Below, piece by piece: positions 37,220 through 43,001 of a DNA stretch of 43,144 bases. The stretch's first letter is position 1. Each line of letters opens with the position of its first letter. The notes beneath the pieces are model-generated. The model did not search any database, had not been told where the DNA came from, and saw nothing but the letters and a program-made list of their open reading frames with translations. Source of the DNA: a virus; IMG/VR virus record IMGVR_UViG_3300017967_000055, positions 1 through 43,144 of that record; one strand, written 5' to 3'. The position numbers and the translations under genes were made by a program.

Positions 37220-37972
37220 ATGGCAAAACGTAAAGCACTAGACTTAGTACACACTCAAGGTGCAGCACCAGGAGCAAGCAATTCTCTCAGAATGAGAATC
37301 GAGGACATGGTGACAATTGATGCAATAACTGAAATGCAAGGACAGTTTTTTGCTCAATACAAATCAACAAATGCCTTAGCATTTTTATTACACGGTTGTG
37401 CAGGTACAGGTAAAACATATATTGCGCTGTATCGAGCATTAGAGGAAGTTCTCATGAAAGGAACACCTTACCGAAAAGTGGTCTTAGTTCGTTCAGCAGT
37501 ACCATCAAGAGAAATTGGACACTTGCCAGGTGACGATAAGGATAAAATTGAAATTTATTCGTTACCTTATCAAGCAATGTGCCAAGAACTATTTCCAGGA
37601 AAAGAAAAGCCATATCAACGTTTAGTTGAACAAAAATATATGGACTTTATGTGTACGTCTTTTGTTAGGGGTATTACATTAGACAATTCTATTGTTATTG
37701 TAGACGAATGTCAGAATATGACAGATATGGAATTAAACTCTATAATGACACGAATTGGTGTAAGCACTAAAGTTATTTTTTGCGGTGATTTTAGACAAAC
37801 TGACTTATATAAGAGACATGATATGTCAGGATTACAAAAATTCATGGTTATCGCCGAAAATATGAAATCATTTAAAATTGTTGAGTTTACAACAGACGAT
37901 ATTGTACGTTCTGATCTTGTTAAAGAATACATTGAAGCAAGGCTAAAATATGAGGATGAATATGGCACTTAA
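37220..37972 (+). CDS. phoH: PhoH-like P-loop ATPase
   Basis: This 250-aa protein has the PhoH core: Walker A GCAGTGKT at residues 59-66, a Walker B-type IVIVDECQNM, and a FCGDFRQTD motif, with the RSAVPSREIGHLPGD segment typical of the family. PhoH proteins are ATPases, some with helicase or RNase activity, and are very common in marine phages. I chose ATG 37220, with GGAGAAAG upstream, over the in-frame start inside the terminator at 37166. It follows a terminator, so it has separate transcription, though no good promoter is visible. Confidence 0.94.
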   Translation: MAKRKALDLVHTQGAAPGASNSLRMRIEDMVTIDAITEMQGQFFAQYKSTNALAFLLHGCAGTGKTYIALYRALEEVLMKGTPYRKVVLVRSAVPSREIGHLPGDDKDKIEIYSLPYQAMCQELFPGKEKPYQRLVEQKYMDFMCTSFVRGITLDNSIVIVDECQNMTDMELNSIMTRIGVSTKVIFCGDFRQTDLYKRHDMSGLQKFMVIAENMKSFKIVEFTTDDIVRSDLVKEYIEARLKYEDEYGT

Positions 37973-38026
37973 CGTAAGTTATTGATATTCTTACAAAAGA
38001 AATTCACTATTTTTAGTAAAAAAGGC

Positions 38027-38055
38027 TTGACTTTTGTTGAAATAGGTGCTATAAT
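38027..38055 (+). promoter_or_regulatory. Sigma70-like early promoter with extended -10
   Basis: TTGACT at 38027-38032 and TATAAT at 38050-38055 are 17 bases apart; TGC before TATAAT makes an extended -10. It drives the 38087 gene through a leader with AGAAGTGAGG. Confidence 0.85.
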
Positions 38056-38086
38056 GTACGCATAAACAATGAGAAGTGAGGAAAAA

Positions 38087-38446
38087 ATGAAAACAGAACT
38101 TAAAGTAGCAGTAGAAAAACTTTGTCAGGATATTGTAGCACAACATAACGAAGACTGGCCTACATTAGACGGCTTTGATTGTACTTACAAGGCTGGTAGA
38201 AAGTTTATTAAAATCATCAGAGAAGACGGAAATGGTTCCAGATCTGTTTGGGGTTTTATTAACTTGGCCCATGAGAAGTTCAAAGAAGGAGATGTGCTGT
38301 TAGCTCAAGGTTGGGCAGGTCCAGCTCTTAACAAGGCTAGGGGTAACTTGTTAGATGGTTATGACATGAACCATAGGTTACAGTACGGCCCAGGTTACTG
38401 TTCAGGTGTGATGGCAGGCACCCCAAGAGATGGAAGTTTTATTTAA
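38087..38446 (+). CDS. Phage protein of unknown function (119 aa)
   Basis: This encodes a 119-aa protein with a helical start (KTELKVAVEKLCQDIVAQHNEDW) and a beta-rich remainder (CTYKAGRKFIKIIREDGNGSRSVWGFINL; GDVLLAQGWAGPALNKARGNL). No family is recognised, although the second half looks like a compact single domain found in other marine phages. The ATG at 38087 follows GTGAGG; the in-frame ATG at 38069 precedes the leader ribosome site. The next gene starts 2 bases after the stop. Confidence 0.78.
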   Translation: MKTELKVAVEKLCQDIVAQHNEDWPTLDGFDCTYKAGRKFIKIIREDGNGSRSVWGFINLAHEKFKEGDVLLAQGWAGPALNKARGNLLDGYDMNHRLQYGPGYCSGVMAGTPRDGSFI

Positions 38447-38448
38447 TA

Positions 38449-39117
38449 GTGTTTATTCATAATCAGGTAGAAGTACCTAAACTCAAACAAGTAAATACAG
38501 AAAACGGACGGAGGTATGTTACTCCGTCCGGTGATCATTTGCCTTCTGTTACTACAATTTTATCTCACAAATCCAAACCATTTATACAAGCCTGGCGTAA
38601 ACGCATTGGCGAGGCTGAAGCAGATAAAATTTCCAAACAAGCCACGACACGTGGTACTCGTATTCACAAACTTTGCGAAGACATTCTTGACAATAAGTTA
38701 ACAGAGGATACTCATCTAAATTATATTGACAAAGAAATGTTTCGTAAGTTTCGCCCTTTGTTAGACGATATAAATAATATTAGAGCATTGGAGACAAAGC
38801 TCTATAGTGAACATTTAAGACTTGCAGGACAAGTTGATTGTATCGCAGAATATAATGGCAAGTTATCTGTTATTGATTTTAAAACATCAAAGAAAAGAAA
38901 GACGCCCTCACAATGCGAGAACTACTTTATACAGTGTAGTGCTTACGCAATTATGTTTGAGGAACTTACTGGCATCCCCGTATCTCAAACTGTTATTTTA
39001 ATGGCAGTTGAAGGAGAAGAGCCCATAGTGTTTTTACAAAAGAGAGATAACTTTGTAGAAAAACTTTTTGAAGCACGGGACGCATATGAAAACGAAATCC
39101 TTAAACGGGGCAACTGA
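38449..39117 (+). CDS. PD-(D/E)XK exonuclease (RecB/MGME1-like)
   Basis: This encodes a 222-aa nuclease of the RecB/Cas4-type PD-(D/E)XK superfamily. RGTRIHKLCEDIL near residues 69-81 gives the motif I histidine, LAGQVDCIAEYNGKLSVIDFKTSKK near 125-150 carries the catalytic GxxD and DxK residues, and YFIQCSAYAIMFEE matches the QxxxY motif IV. Relatives process DNA ends with single-strand polarity, including MGME1. The GTG start at 38449 has only a weak GGAAG upstream. It probably helps phage recombination or host DNA breakdown. Confidence 0.88.
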   Translation: MFIHNQVEVPKLKQVNTENGRRYVTPSGDHLPSVTTILSHKSKPFIQAWRKRIGEAEADKISKQATTRGTRIHKLCEDILDNKLTEDTHLNYIDKEMFRKFRPLLDDINNIRALETKLYSEHLRLAGQVDCIAEYNGKLSVIDFKTSKKRKTPSQCENYFIQCSAYAIMFEELTGIPVSQTVILMAVEGEEPIVFLQKRDNFVEKLFEARDAYENEILKRGN

Positions 39118-40108
39118 AGCATACGACTTTGACATTTACTCTGATGAGCACATCGAGGATTTGGGCAGACTAGTAGCAAACAAAGCAGTCGTCCTAGTTA
39201 AACAAAAATTAAATCAAAAAAGAACCTGGGAAATCCAAAATAGTTGGGGCGAAGGTGCACAGTCTATTGTTAATCGAGCAGTGTCTCTTAGCAACATGGG
39301 TAAACATTGGTCCAGTTTACGACTAGATATCTTCAACGTCTCAAGCGAGATTGAGCCTGAATATCGGGACACCATGAATGTTGTTACCTATCAGCTAGGT
39401 AAGAAAGGACGCCCAAAAGGTTTATTTGCTAACGGCTCGTTGGGTTGGCATAGTGATCAGGTTGCTGTTGATGACGGCGCGCGAGTAATTGGTTTAGTAT
39501 CCGTAGAACATTCAGAAAATTCACAAACTTGTTTCTTATGTACTGCCGAGGCTTACGACAAACTGAGCCAAGAAGACAAAACAATGGTAGATGAACTTCG
39601 TAGTGTTTACAAGTGGAATAGAGTCAACTTTACTGGAGATTTAATTGACGAACAAAAAGCATTAGTTCGTTACAATCAGGTTCCAATAGACGGTATGTCT
39701 TGTAAGTTACAGCAAGAAACATCAGCCGGTGTTAAAGGCATTCATTTTCCTGGCTCGTTGTTTTCTCACTTCGAGGGTATGACAGAGTATGACAGTTTAA
39801 AATTTAAAGAGCATCTCTGGGAACAAATAAATAAACCCGAATACATATACGAACATGATTGGCAAGACGGACAGGTTGTGTATATGGATCAAAATATTAC
39901 ATTACATGCACGTCCAACCAACATTAAAGATGGTAATATGAGAAAGATGTGGAGAAGTGTTTCTTATATGAACAAACTGTATCCTAATCATGGCCATTGG
40001 GATAGTTATACAGTAAACGGAAAAGTAATGACAGGCGCTGAGTTTATTAGTTTAGTCGATCAGCAAAGATTACAAGAATACAACGAAGGCCAAAAAATAG
40101 CAATTTAG
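39086..40108 (+). CDS. TauD/TfdA-type 2OG-Fe(II) dioxygenase
   Basis: This encodes a 340-aa protein with the taurine dioxygenase-type iron site: H122 and D124 in LGWHSDQ, the distal H274 in NITLHARP, and R290 in MWRSVSYMNKLYP for 2-oxoglutarate binding. The spacing fits the TauD/TfdA family. Enzymes of this group hydroxylate small molecules; in phages they may modify a metabolite or nucleobase. The ATG at 39086 overlaps the end of the exonuclease gene by 32 bases; the in-frame start at 39068 is less likely. Confidence 0.87.
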   Translation: MKTKSLNGATEAYDFDIYSDEHIEDLGRLVANKAVVLVKQKLNQKRTWEIQNSWGEGAQSIVNRAVSLSNMGKHWSSLRLDIFNVSSEIEPEYRDTMNVVTYQLGKKGRPKGLFANGSLGWHSDQVAVDDGARVIGLVSVEHSENSQTCFLCTAEAYDKLSQEDKTMVDELRSVYKWNRVNFTGDLIDEQKALVRYNQVPIDGMSCKLQQETSAGVKGIHFPGSLFSHFEGMTEYDSLKFKEHLWEQINKPEYIYEHDWQDGQVVYMDQNITLHARPTNIKDGNMRKMWRSVSYMNKLYPNHGHWDSYTVNGKVMTGAEFISLVDQQRLQEYNEGQKIAI

Positions 40109-40110
40109 GC

Positions 40111-40144
40111 TTGACAAATTAAACAAAAGGTGTTATTATAAATA
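40111..40144 (+). promoter_or_regulatory. Overlapping sigma70-like and T4-type late promoter for tmRNA
   Basis: TTGACA at 40111-40116 and TATTAT at 40134-40139 are 17 bases apart. An exact late box TATAAATA occupies 40137-40144, sharing bases with the -10. The tmRNA could therefore be made both early, by host RNA polymerase, and late, by the gp33-modified enzyme. Confidence 0.8.
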
Positions 40145-40164
40145 CCTTGTTCGATGAAACGGAC
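40144..40164 (+). repeat. Direct repeat, left copy, at 5' end of permuted tmRNA
   Basis: ACCTTGTTCGATGAAACGG here matches ACCTTGTTATCAAACGG at 40442-40458, differing by a 2-base gap and one substitution. The two copies mark the opposite ends of the permuted gene. Confidence 0.75.
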
Positions 40165-40181
40165 TGAAAGGTTACTTGGAC

Positions 40182-40209
40182 GCGGGTGCGATTCCCGCCA
40201 CCTCCACCA
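40182..40209 (+). other. tmRNA acceptor piece: T-arm, acceptor strand, CCA
   Basis: T stem 40182-40186 and 40194-40198 (5 bp), T-loop TGCGATT at 40187-40193, acceptor strand 40199-40205, discriminator A at 40206 and CCA at 40207-40209. The loop has G where tRNAs usually have the second T (TTC becomes TGC). The CCA is encoded, so no addition is needed. Confidence 0.92.
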
Positions 40210-40302
40210 GATATGTATTTGTGTATTTGTAACAATGTAAGAGAAAACGATACTGATAAGTATCATCTGATTGGAACAAATTGTGGTAAGTGCATATCTG
40301 AT
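40208..40302 (+). other. tmRNA intervening segment with processing hairpins
   Basis: CAGATATG (40208-40215) pairs perfectly with CATATCTG (40293-40300), stacking on the acceptor stem and closing the spacer as a loop. Inside it, GATACT/AGTATC (40249-40264) forms a 6-bp hairpin with a GATA loop. This spacer would be cut out to give separate acceptor and coding RNAs, as in known two-piece tmRNAs. Confidence 0.85.
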
Positions 40303-40387
40303 GGGGGTGAACAGGTTCGACAGGTAATAAGTAGGAAAGTGGAGGACCAGTGCGGAAGCTACTGTGAACGCAACAAAACAAATAAAT

Positions 40388-40420
40388 GCCAACGATGAGG
40401 TATTTTCTCTAGCTGCATAA
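40388..40420 (+). other. tmRNA tag reading frame (ANDEVFSLAA)
   Basis: The frame runs from the resume codon GCC at 40388 to TAA at 40418-40420 and encodes ANDEVFSLAA. With the alanine carried by the tRNA-like part the tag would be AANDEVFSLAA. It ends LAA, the form recognised by ClpXP, and starts like the E. coli tag (AANDENYALAA). ATAAAT precedes the resume codon, in the place of ATAGTC in E. coli. Confidence 0.92.
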
Positions 40421-40441
40421 GTTAGACGGGGTATGGGTTCC

Positions 40442-40460
40442 ACCTTGTTATCAAACGGGC
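40442..40460 (+). repeat. Direct repeat, right copy, at 3' end of permuted tmRNA
   Basis: This is the right copy of the diverged repeat at 40144-40164. It lies at the 3' end of the coding piece, 24 bases before the ATG of the SleB-type gene. It may be a relic of the tandem duplication that made the permuted gene. Confidence 0.75.
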
Positions 40461-40482
40461 CCCTGTATTAAAGGAGAAAAAT

Positions 40483-41043
40483 ATGCGTAATGTATTTTTA
40501 TCGTTATGCGGAATACTAATCCTAGGTGGTTGCAATGCTCTAGATGAAGAGCCAGTTAGTGCAAAAACTATTGAAGCAGCACCTAATATCGAAGCAATAC
40601 AAGAAGTACAAGATCCGAGGCAAGTGTCTTGTATTGCTAAAAACATTTATTTTGAGGCTAGCGGAGAGCCTCTAGAGGGACAAATTGCTGTAGCTCATGT
40701 TGTCTTAAATCGTGCAAAATCTAGTAATTATCCTAATACACCATGCGAGGTTGTTTACCAGGCACGTTTAAGCAAGTGGGGTTTAGAACGCGGTAAGGTT
40801 ATTCCTTTACGAAACCAATGTCAATTTTCTTGGTACTGCGATGGTAAATCCGATCTTATTAAAGATTGGAATCGTTATAGAAAGTTCGTTAGTATTGCTC
40901 ACGACGCAATGAGTGGTGAACTACAAGACAATACAAATGGAGCTTTATGGTATCATGCCAATTATGTTAATCCTTATTGGAACCGTAATATGCAGTTAGT
41001 AGCATATCACGGAGCACATAAATTTTATACAAAAAACTATTGA
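40483..41043 (+). CDS. SleB-type cell wall hydrolase lipoprotein
   Basis: This encodes a 186-aa protein with a lipoprotein signal peptide (MRNVFLSLCGILILGGCN, lipobox ILGGC with C17 as the lipidated cysteine). From about residue 49 it matches the hydrolase_2/SleB domain: CIAKNIYFEASGEPLEGQIAVAHVVLNRA, with the catalytic glutamate in YFEA, then YPNTPCEVVYQ and CQFSWYCDG. SleB-type enzymes cut peptidoglycan glycan strands. A membrane-anchored form could act in lysis or in remodelling the host envelope. AAAGGAG precedes the ATG, and it may be read from the tmRNA promoter. Confidence 0.9.
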   Translation: MRNVFLSLCGILILGGCNALDEEPVSAKTIEAAPNIEAIQEVQDPRQVSCIAKNIYFEASGEPLEGQIAVAHVVLNRAKSSNYPNTPCEVVYQARLSKWGLERGKVIPLRNQCQFSWYCDGKSDLIKDWNRYRKFVSIAHDAMSGELQDNTNGALWYHANYVNPYWNRNMQLVAYHGAHKFYTKNY

Positions 41044-41068
41044 CAAATCTTTTTGTATAGTGTATAAT
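41040..41068 (+). promoter_or_regulatory. Sigma70-like promoter abutting a start codon
   Basis: TTGACA at 41040-41045 overlaps the TGA stop of the SleB-type gene. TATAAT at 41063-41068 is 17 bases downstream. The ATG at 41076 lies 7 bases after the -10, so the transcript would begin at or next to it. Confidence 0.85.
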
Positions 41069-41075
41069 GTGACAC

Positions 41076-41939
41076 ATGATTAATACAATTCCTAACATAA
41101 TTGTTACTGGAGGATGTGGCTTTATAGGCTCGCATCTTGTAGAACGTTTGTTATTCGAAGGCTTCTTTGTTACAGTTATTGATGATAAAAGAGCTGGAGA
41201 CTTTGTTATACAGCATCCTAATGTTAGGTATTTTATTCAAGATGTATCTAGATTCTCGCCCTTTACACATCACATACCGCCGCCAAATGCTATTTTTCAT
41301 TTAGCAAACAGTCCCAGAGTAAGACGTTCAATTGATTATCCTGGTGATACAATTTCTAATAATATTTCTACAACTGCGGCAGTTTGTGATTGGGCGAGAA
41401 TTTTTAATTGTAGACTTTACTTTGCTACATCTTCAAGTACACAATACAAGGAATCAAAAAATCCTTATACATGGAGTAAAAAAGCATGTGAAGATATGAT
41501 TAATATGTATGAGGAACAATATGGTATCTTTTGTACTAAATTGTTCTTCTATAACGTGTACGGACCACGTGAAGCTAATTATGGAGAATATAGCACTGTA
41601 ATTAGAAAATTTAAAACCGATTATTTAAATGGTCGTCCTTTAACTGTTTTTGGTTCTGGAAAAAAAGAACGTGACTTTACTCATGTTTATGATGTTGTCC
41701 AGGGCTTGTTACAGTTATTGATCGATGAAAGAAAACATTCAGACGTACATTTAGGAAAAGGACTGCCACAGAGTATTATGTCAATAGCAGAAGATTTTAA
41801 TACTGACATTATTCACTCTTTTGATAAACCGGGCGAGGCACAGGTTACGCAGTGCATAAAACCATATATCAATTGTCCTTCTGATGTGCATGAGTATATT
41901 GCCGATTGGCTAAAAAGGAATCATAATGGAGTTAGTTAA
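41076..41939 (+). CDS. NAD-dependent epimerase/dehydratase (extended SDR) B
   Basis: This encodes a 287-aa extended SDR. The NAD motif is IIVTGGCGFIGSHLVERL near residues 7-24, the substrate/NAD strand is IFHLANSPRVRRSIDYP, the catalytic serine lies in FATSSSTQY, and Y131 and K135 in NPYTWSKKACEDM form YxxxK. KLFFYNVYGPRE and KERDFTHVYDVVQGLL match nucleotide-sugar epimerases. The protein is somewhat shorter than the first epimerase. No ribosome site is seen, in keeping with leaderless translation from the promoter at 41040-41068. It overlaps gp33 by 14 bases. Confidence 0.92.
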   Translation: MINTIPNIIVTGGCGFIGSHLVERLLFEGFFVTVIDDKRAGDFVIQHPNVRYFIQDVSRFSPFTHHIPPPNAIFHLANSPRVRRSIDYPGDTISNNISTTAAVCDWARIFNCRLYFATSSSTQYKESKNPYTWSKKACEDMINMYEEQYGIFCTKLFFYNVYGPREANYGEYSTVIRKFKTDYLNGRPLTVFGSGKKERDFTHVYDVVQGLLQLLIDERKHSDVHLGKGLPQSIMSIAEDFNTDIIHSFDKPGEAQVTQCIKPYINCPSDVHEYIADWLKRNHNGVS

Positions 41940-42201
41940 AGACGAGAAAGTAACAGATATTTTTCTCATTACAAAAAAATTTAATACATCATCAGAATTT
42001 TCTCAACATATTGAGAAACAAGCATTACGCACACAGCTTAGTCACATGGATGTTTTAGTTGACTATTGTGAAAGAAATGAAATTGAAATTGAGAGTGTGA
42101 ATAAACTATTGAGCACATCATTGAAAGAGAAAATTAAAAACGAAGCATTGAATTTAAATATGCTCAAGGAGAAAAAAAGCAACGAACTTCCTTTGGATTG
42201 A
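41926..42201 (+). CDS. 33: gp33-like late promoter transcription accessory protein
   Basis: This encodes a 91-aa protein related to T4 gp33, the coactivator that links host RNA polymerase and the sliding clamp for late transcription. The helical core HIEKQALRTQLSHMDVLVDY, then ERNEIEIESVNKLLSTSLKEKIKNEALNLNML, aligns with the T4 gp33 segment that ends 'IIEKIQSEAIDENLL'. The acidic, hydrophobic C-terminus (NELPLD) resembles a clamp-binding tail. The gene order gp33, gp59, then gp32 is that of T4. TATAAATA boxes elsewhere in the window fit its function. Confidence 0.85.
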   Translation: MELVKDEKVTDIFLITKKFNTSSEFSQHIEKQALRTQLSHMDVLVDYCERNEIEIESVNKLLSTSLKEKIKNEALNLNMLKEKKSNELPLD

Positions 42202-42203
42202 AT

Positions 42204-42800
42204 ATGGATCCTTTTGACGTTTACAGGCTGTATCTTTCTTTACGATTACACTTTACAACACCTGATTATGACATTACCAAGTATAAAGGTGCAGTAAAAG
42301 GTAAACGAGAAACATTCTTAAAAAGAAAAGATCTTATTGCTATGCGTAAACTAGCTAGAGACTATACTAAGAATGAAATCATAGACTTTCTAGTAGCTAA
42401 CTTTGTAAGCGGTAATCAATGGGGCGGTATATTTGATACAGAAGCTACAGAAACATACAATTTCTGGTTGACAAAACGGCAAAGGTTGTTGTATACTTTA
42501 CAAACTGATTTAGACACTATTCTACTTCAACAAGAAATTCGTAGATTAGAGTCAGCAGTATACGATACTGGACACCCTTTAGTTTTTAAACTTTTAATGT
42601 CCAAAGAAATACAGATTGAGACTGTTGTAATTTTAGAAAAATTGTTACCTTTTGTAGATAGATATAAAGAGGATTTTGTGTTACAAGACTATTGTTTATT
42701 AATTAAAAAATATAAACCGTTTGTTAAATTCGATAAGGACAAAGTTTTTAACAAGCACAAGAGCGCTTTGAAGAAGGTGTACGGCAATGTCCAAAACTAA
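42204..42800 (+). CDS. 59: gp59-like DNA helicase loader
   Basis: This encodes a 198-aa protein close in length to T4 gp59 (217 aa), which loads the gp41 helicase onto gp32-covered forks. The N-terminus (MDPFDVYRLYLSLRLHFTTPDYDITKYKGAV) is typical of gp59, and YNFWLTKRQRLLYTL lies where the two helical domains meet. I chose ATG 42204; an in-frame TTG at 42198 overlaps the gp33 stop and is possible. No clear ribosome site is present, so coupled translation after gp33 is likely. Confidence 0.92.
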   Translation: MDPFDVYRLYLSLRLHFTTPDYDITKYKGAVKGKRETFLKRKDLIAMRKLARDYTKNEIIDFLVANFVSGNQWGGIFDTEATETYNFWLTKRQRLLYTLQTDLDTILLQQEIRRLESAVYDTGHPLVFKLLMSKEIQIETVVILEKLLPFVDRYKEDFVLQDYCLLIKKYKPFVKFDKDKVFNKHKSALKKVYGNVQN

Positions 42801-42975
42801 TCGCAATTTTGATCGCGATAAGAGAATTAAAAAAGTTGGTAAAAAAAGTAAAAAATCGCTTGACAAAATCATAAATAACATATATAATTATGATTCATCA
42901 CATAGTGGTGAACATGATGACGATCTAGATGAAATACTAGATCAACTTTACTATGAAGAACGTAATAAAACGTAA
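42787..42975 (+). CDS. Small charged protein between gp59 and gp32 (62 aa)
   Basis: This encodes 62 residues: a strongly basic first half (MSKTNRNFDRDKRIKKVGKKSKKSLDKI) and an acidic second half (SSHSGEHDDDLDEILDQLYYEE). It overlaps gp59 by 14 bases. Its position between gp59 and gp32 suggests a replication role, but no family is recognised. It contains the promoter for gp32. Confidence 0.75.
   Translation: MSKTNRNFDRDKRIKKVGKKSKKSLDKIINNIYNYDSSHSGEHDDDLDEILDQLYYEERNKT
42860..42888 (+). promoter_or_regulatory. Sigma70-like promoter for gp32
   Basis: TTGACA at 42860-42865 (preceded by GC) and TATAAT at 42883-42888 are 17 bases apart. It lies inside the 62-aa gene and gives a leader of about 107 bases before gp32, long enough to hold translational control sites. 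Confidence 0.82.
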
Positions 42976-43001
42976 TACAACGCTATATAAGGAGAAAAAA
43001 T

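Larger units (their letters stand above)
40145..40460 (+). ncRNA. ssrA: Circularly permuted (two-piece) tmRNA precursor
   Basis: This is a tmRNA gene with its two halves in reversed order. The acceptor half (about 40145-40209) comes first and ends in a T-arm, acceptor strand and encoded CCA. A 93-base spacer (40210-40302) follows, then the coding half (40303 to about 40460) with the D-loop segment GGTTCGACAGG and the tag frame. GGGGGTG (40303-40309) pairs with CACCTCC (40199-40205), giving a 7-bp acceptor stem with G3-U70, the alanyl-tRNA synthetase identity pair. The T stem is GCGGG/CCCGC around TGCGATT. TTACTTG (40172-40178) and TAAGTAG (40328-40334) can pair as helix 2. tmRNA rescues stalled ribosomes and tags the product for proteolysis. 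The exact ends of the two pieces are estimates. Confidence 0.93.

Noticed and set aside
38769-38776. A late promoter TATAAATA inside the exonuclease gene
   Set aside because: It lies about 310 bases before the next start in AT-rich coding sequence (DDINNIR codons) and is likely chance.
40145-40209. An ordinary tRNA ending in CCA
   Set aside because: There is a T-arm and acceptor strand, but no matching 5' acceptor strand, D arm or anticodon arm upstream; the partner strand is downstream at 40303, which makes it a tmRNA piece.
42787-42975. gp33 identity for the small gene before gp32
   Set aside because: The gp33-type helices and end are found in the 41926 gene instead; the 62-aa protein has only a basic/acidic layout.
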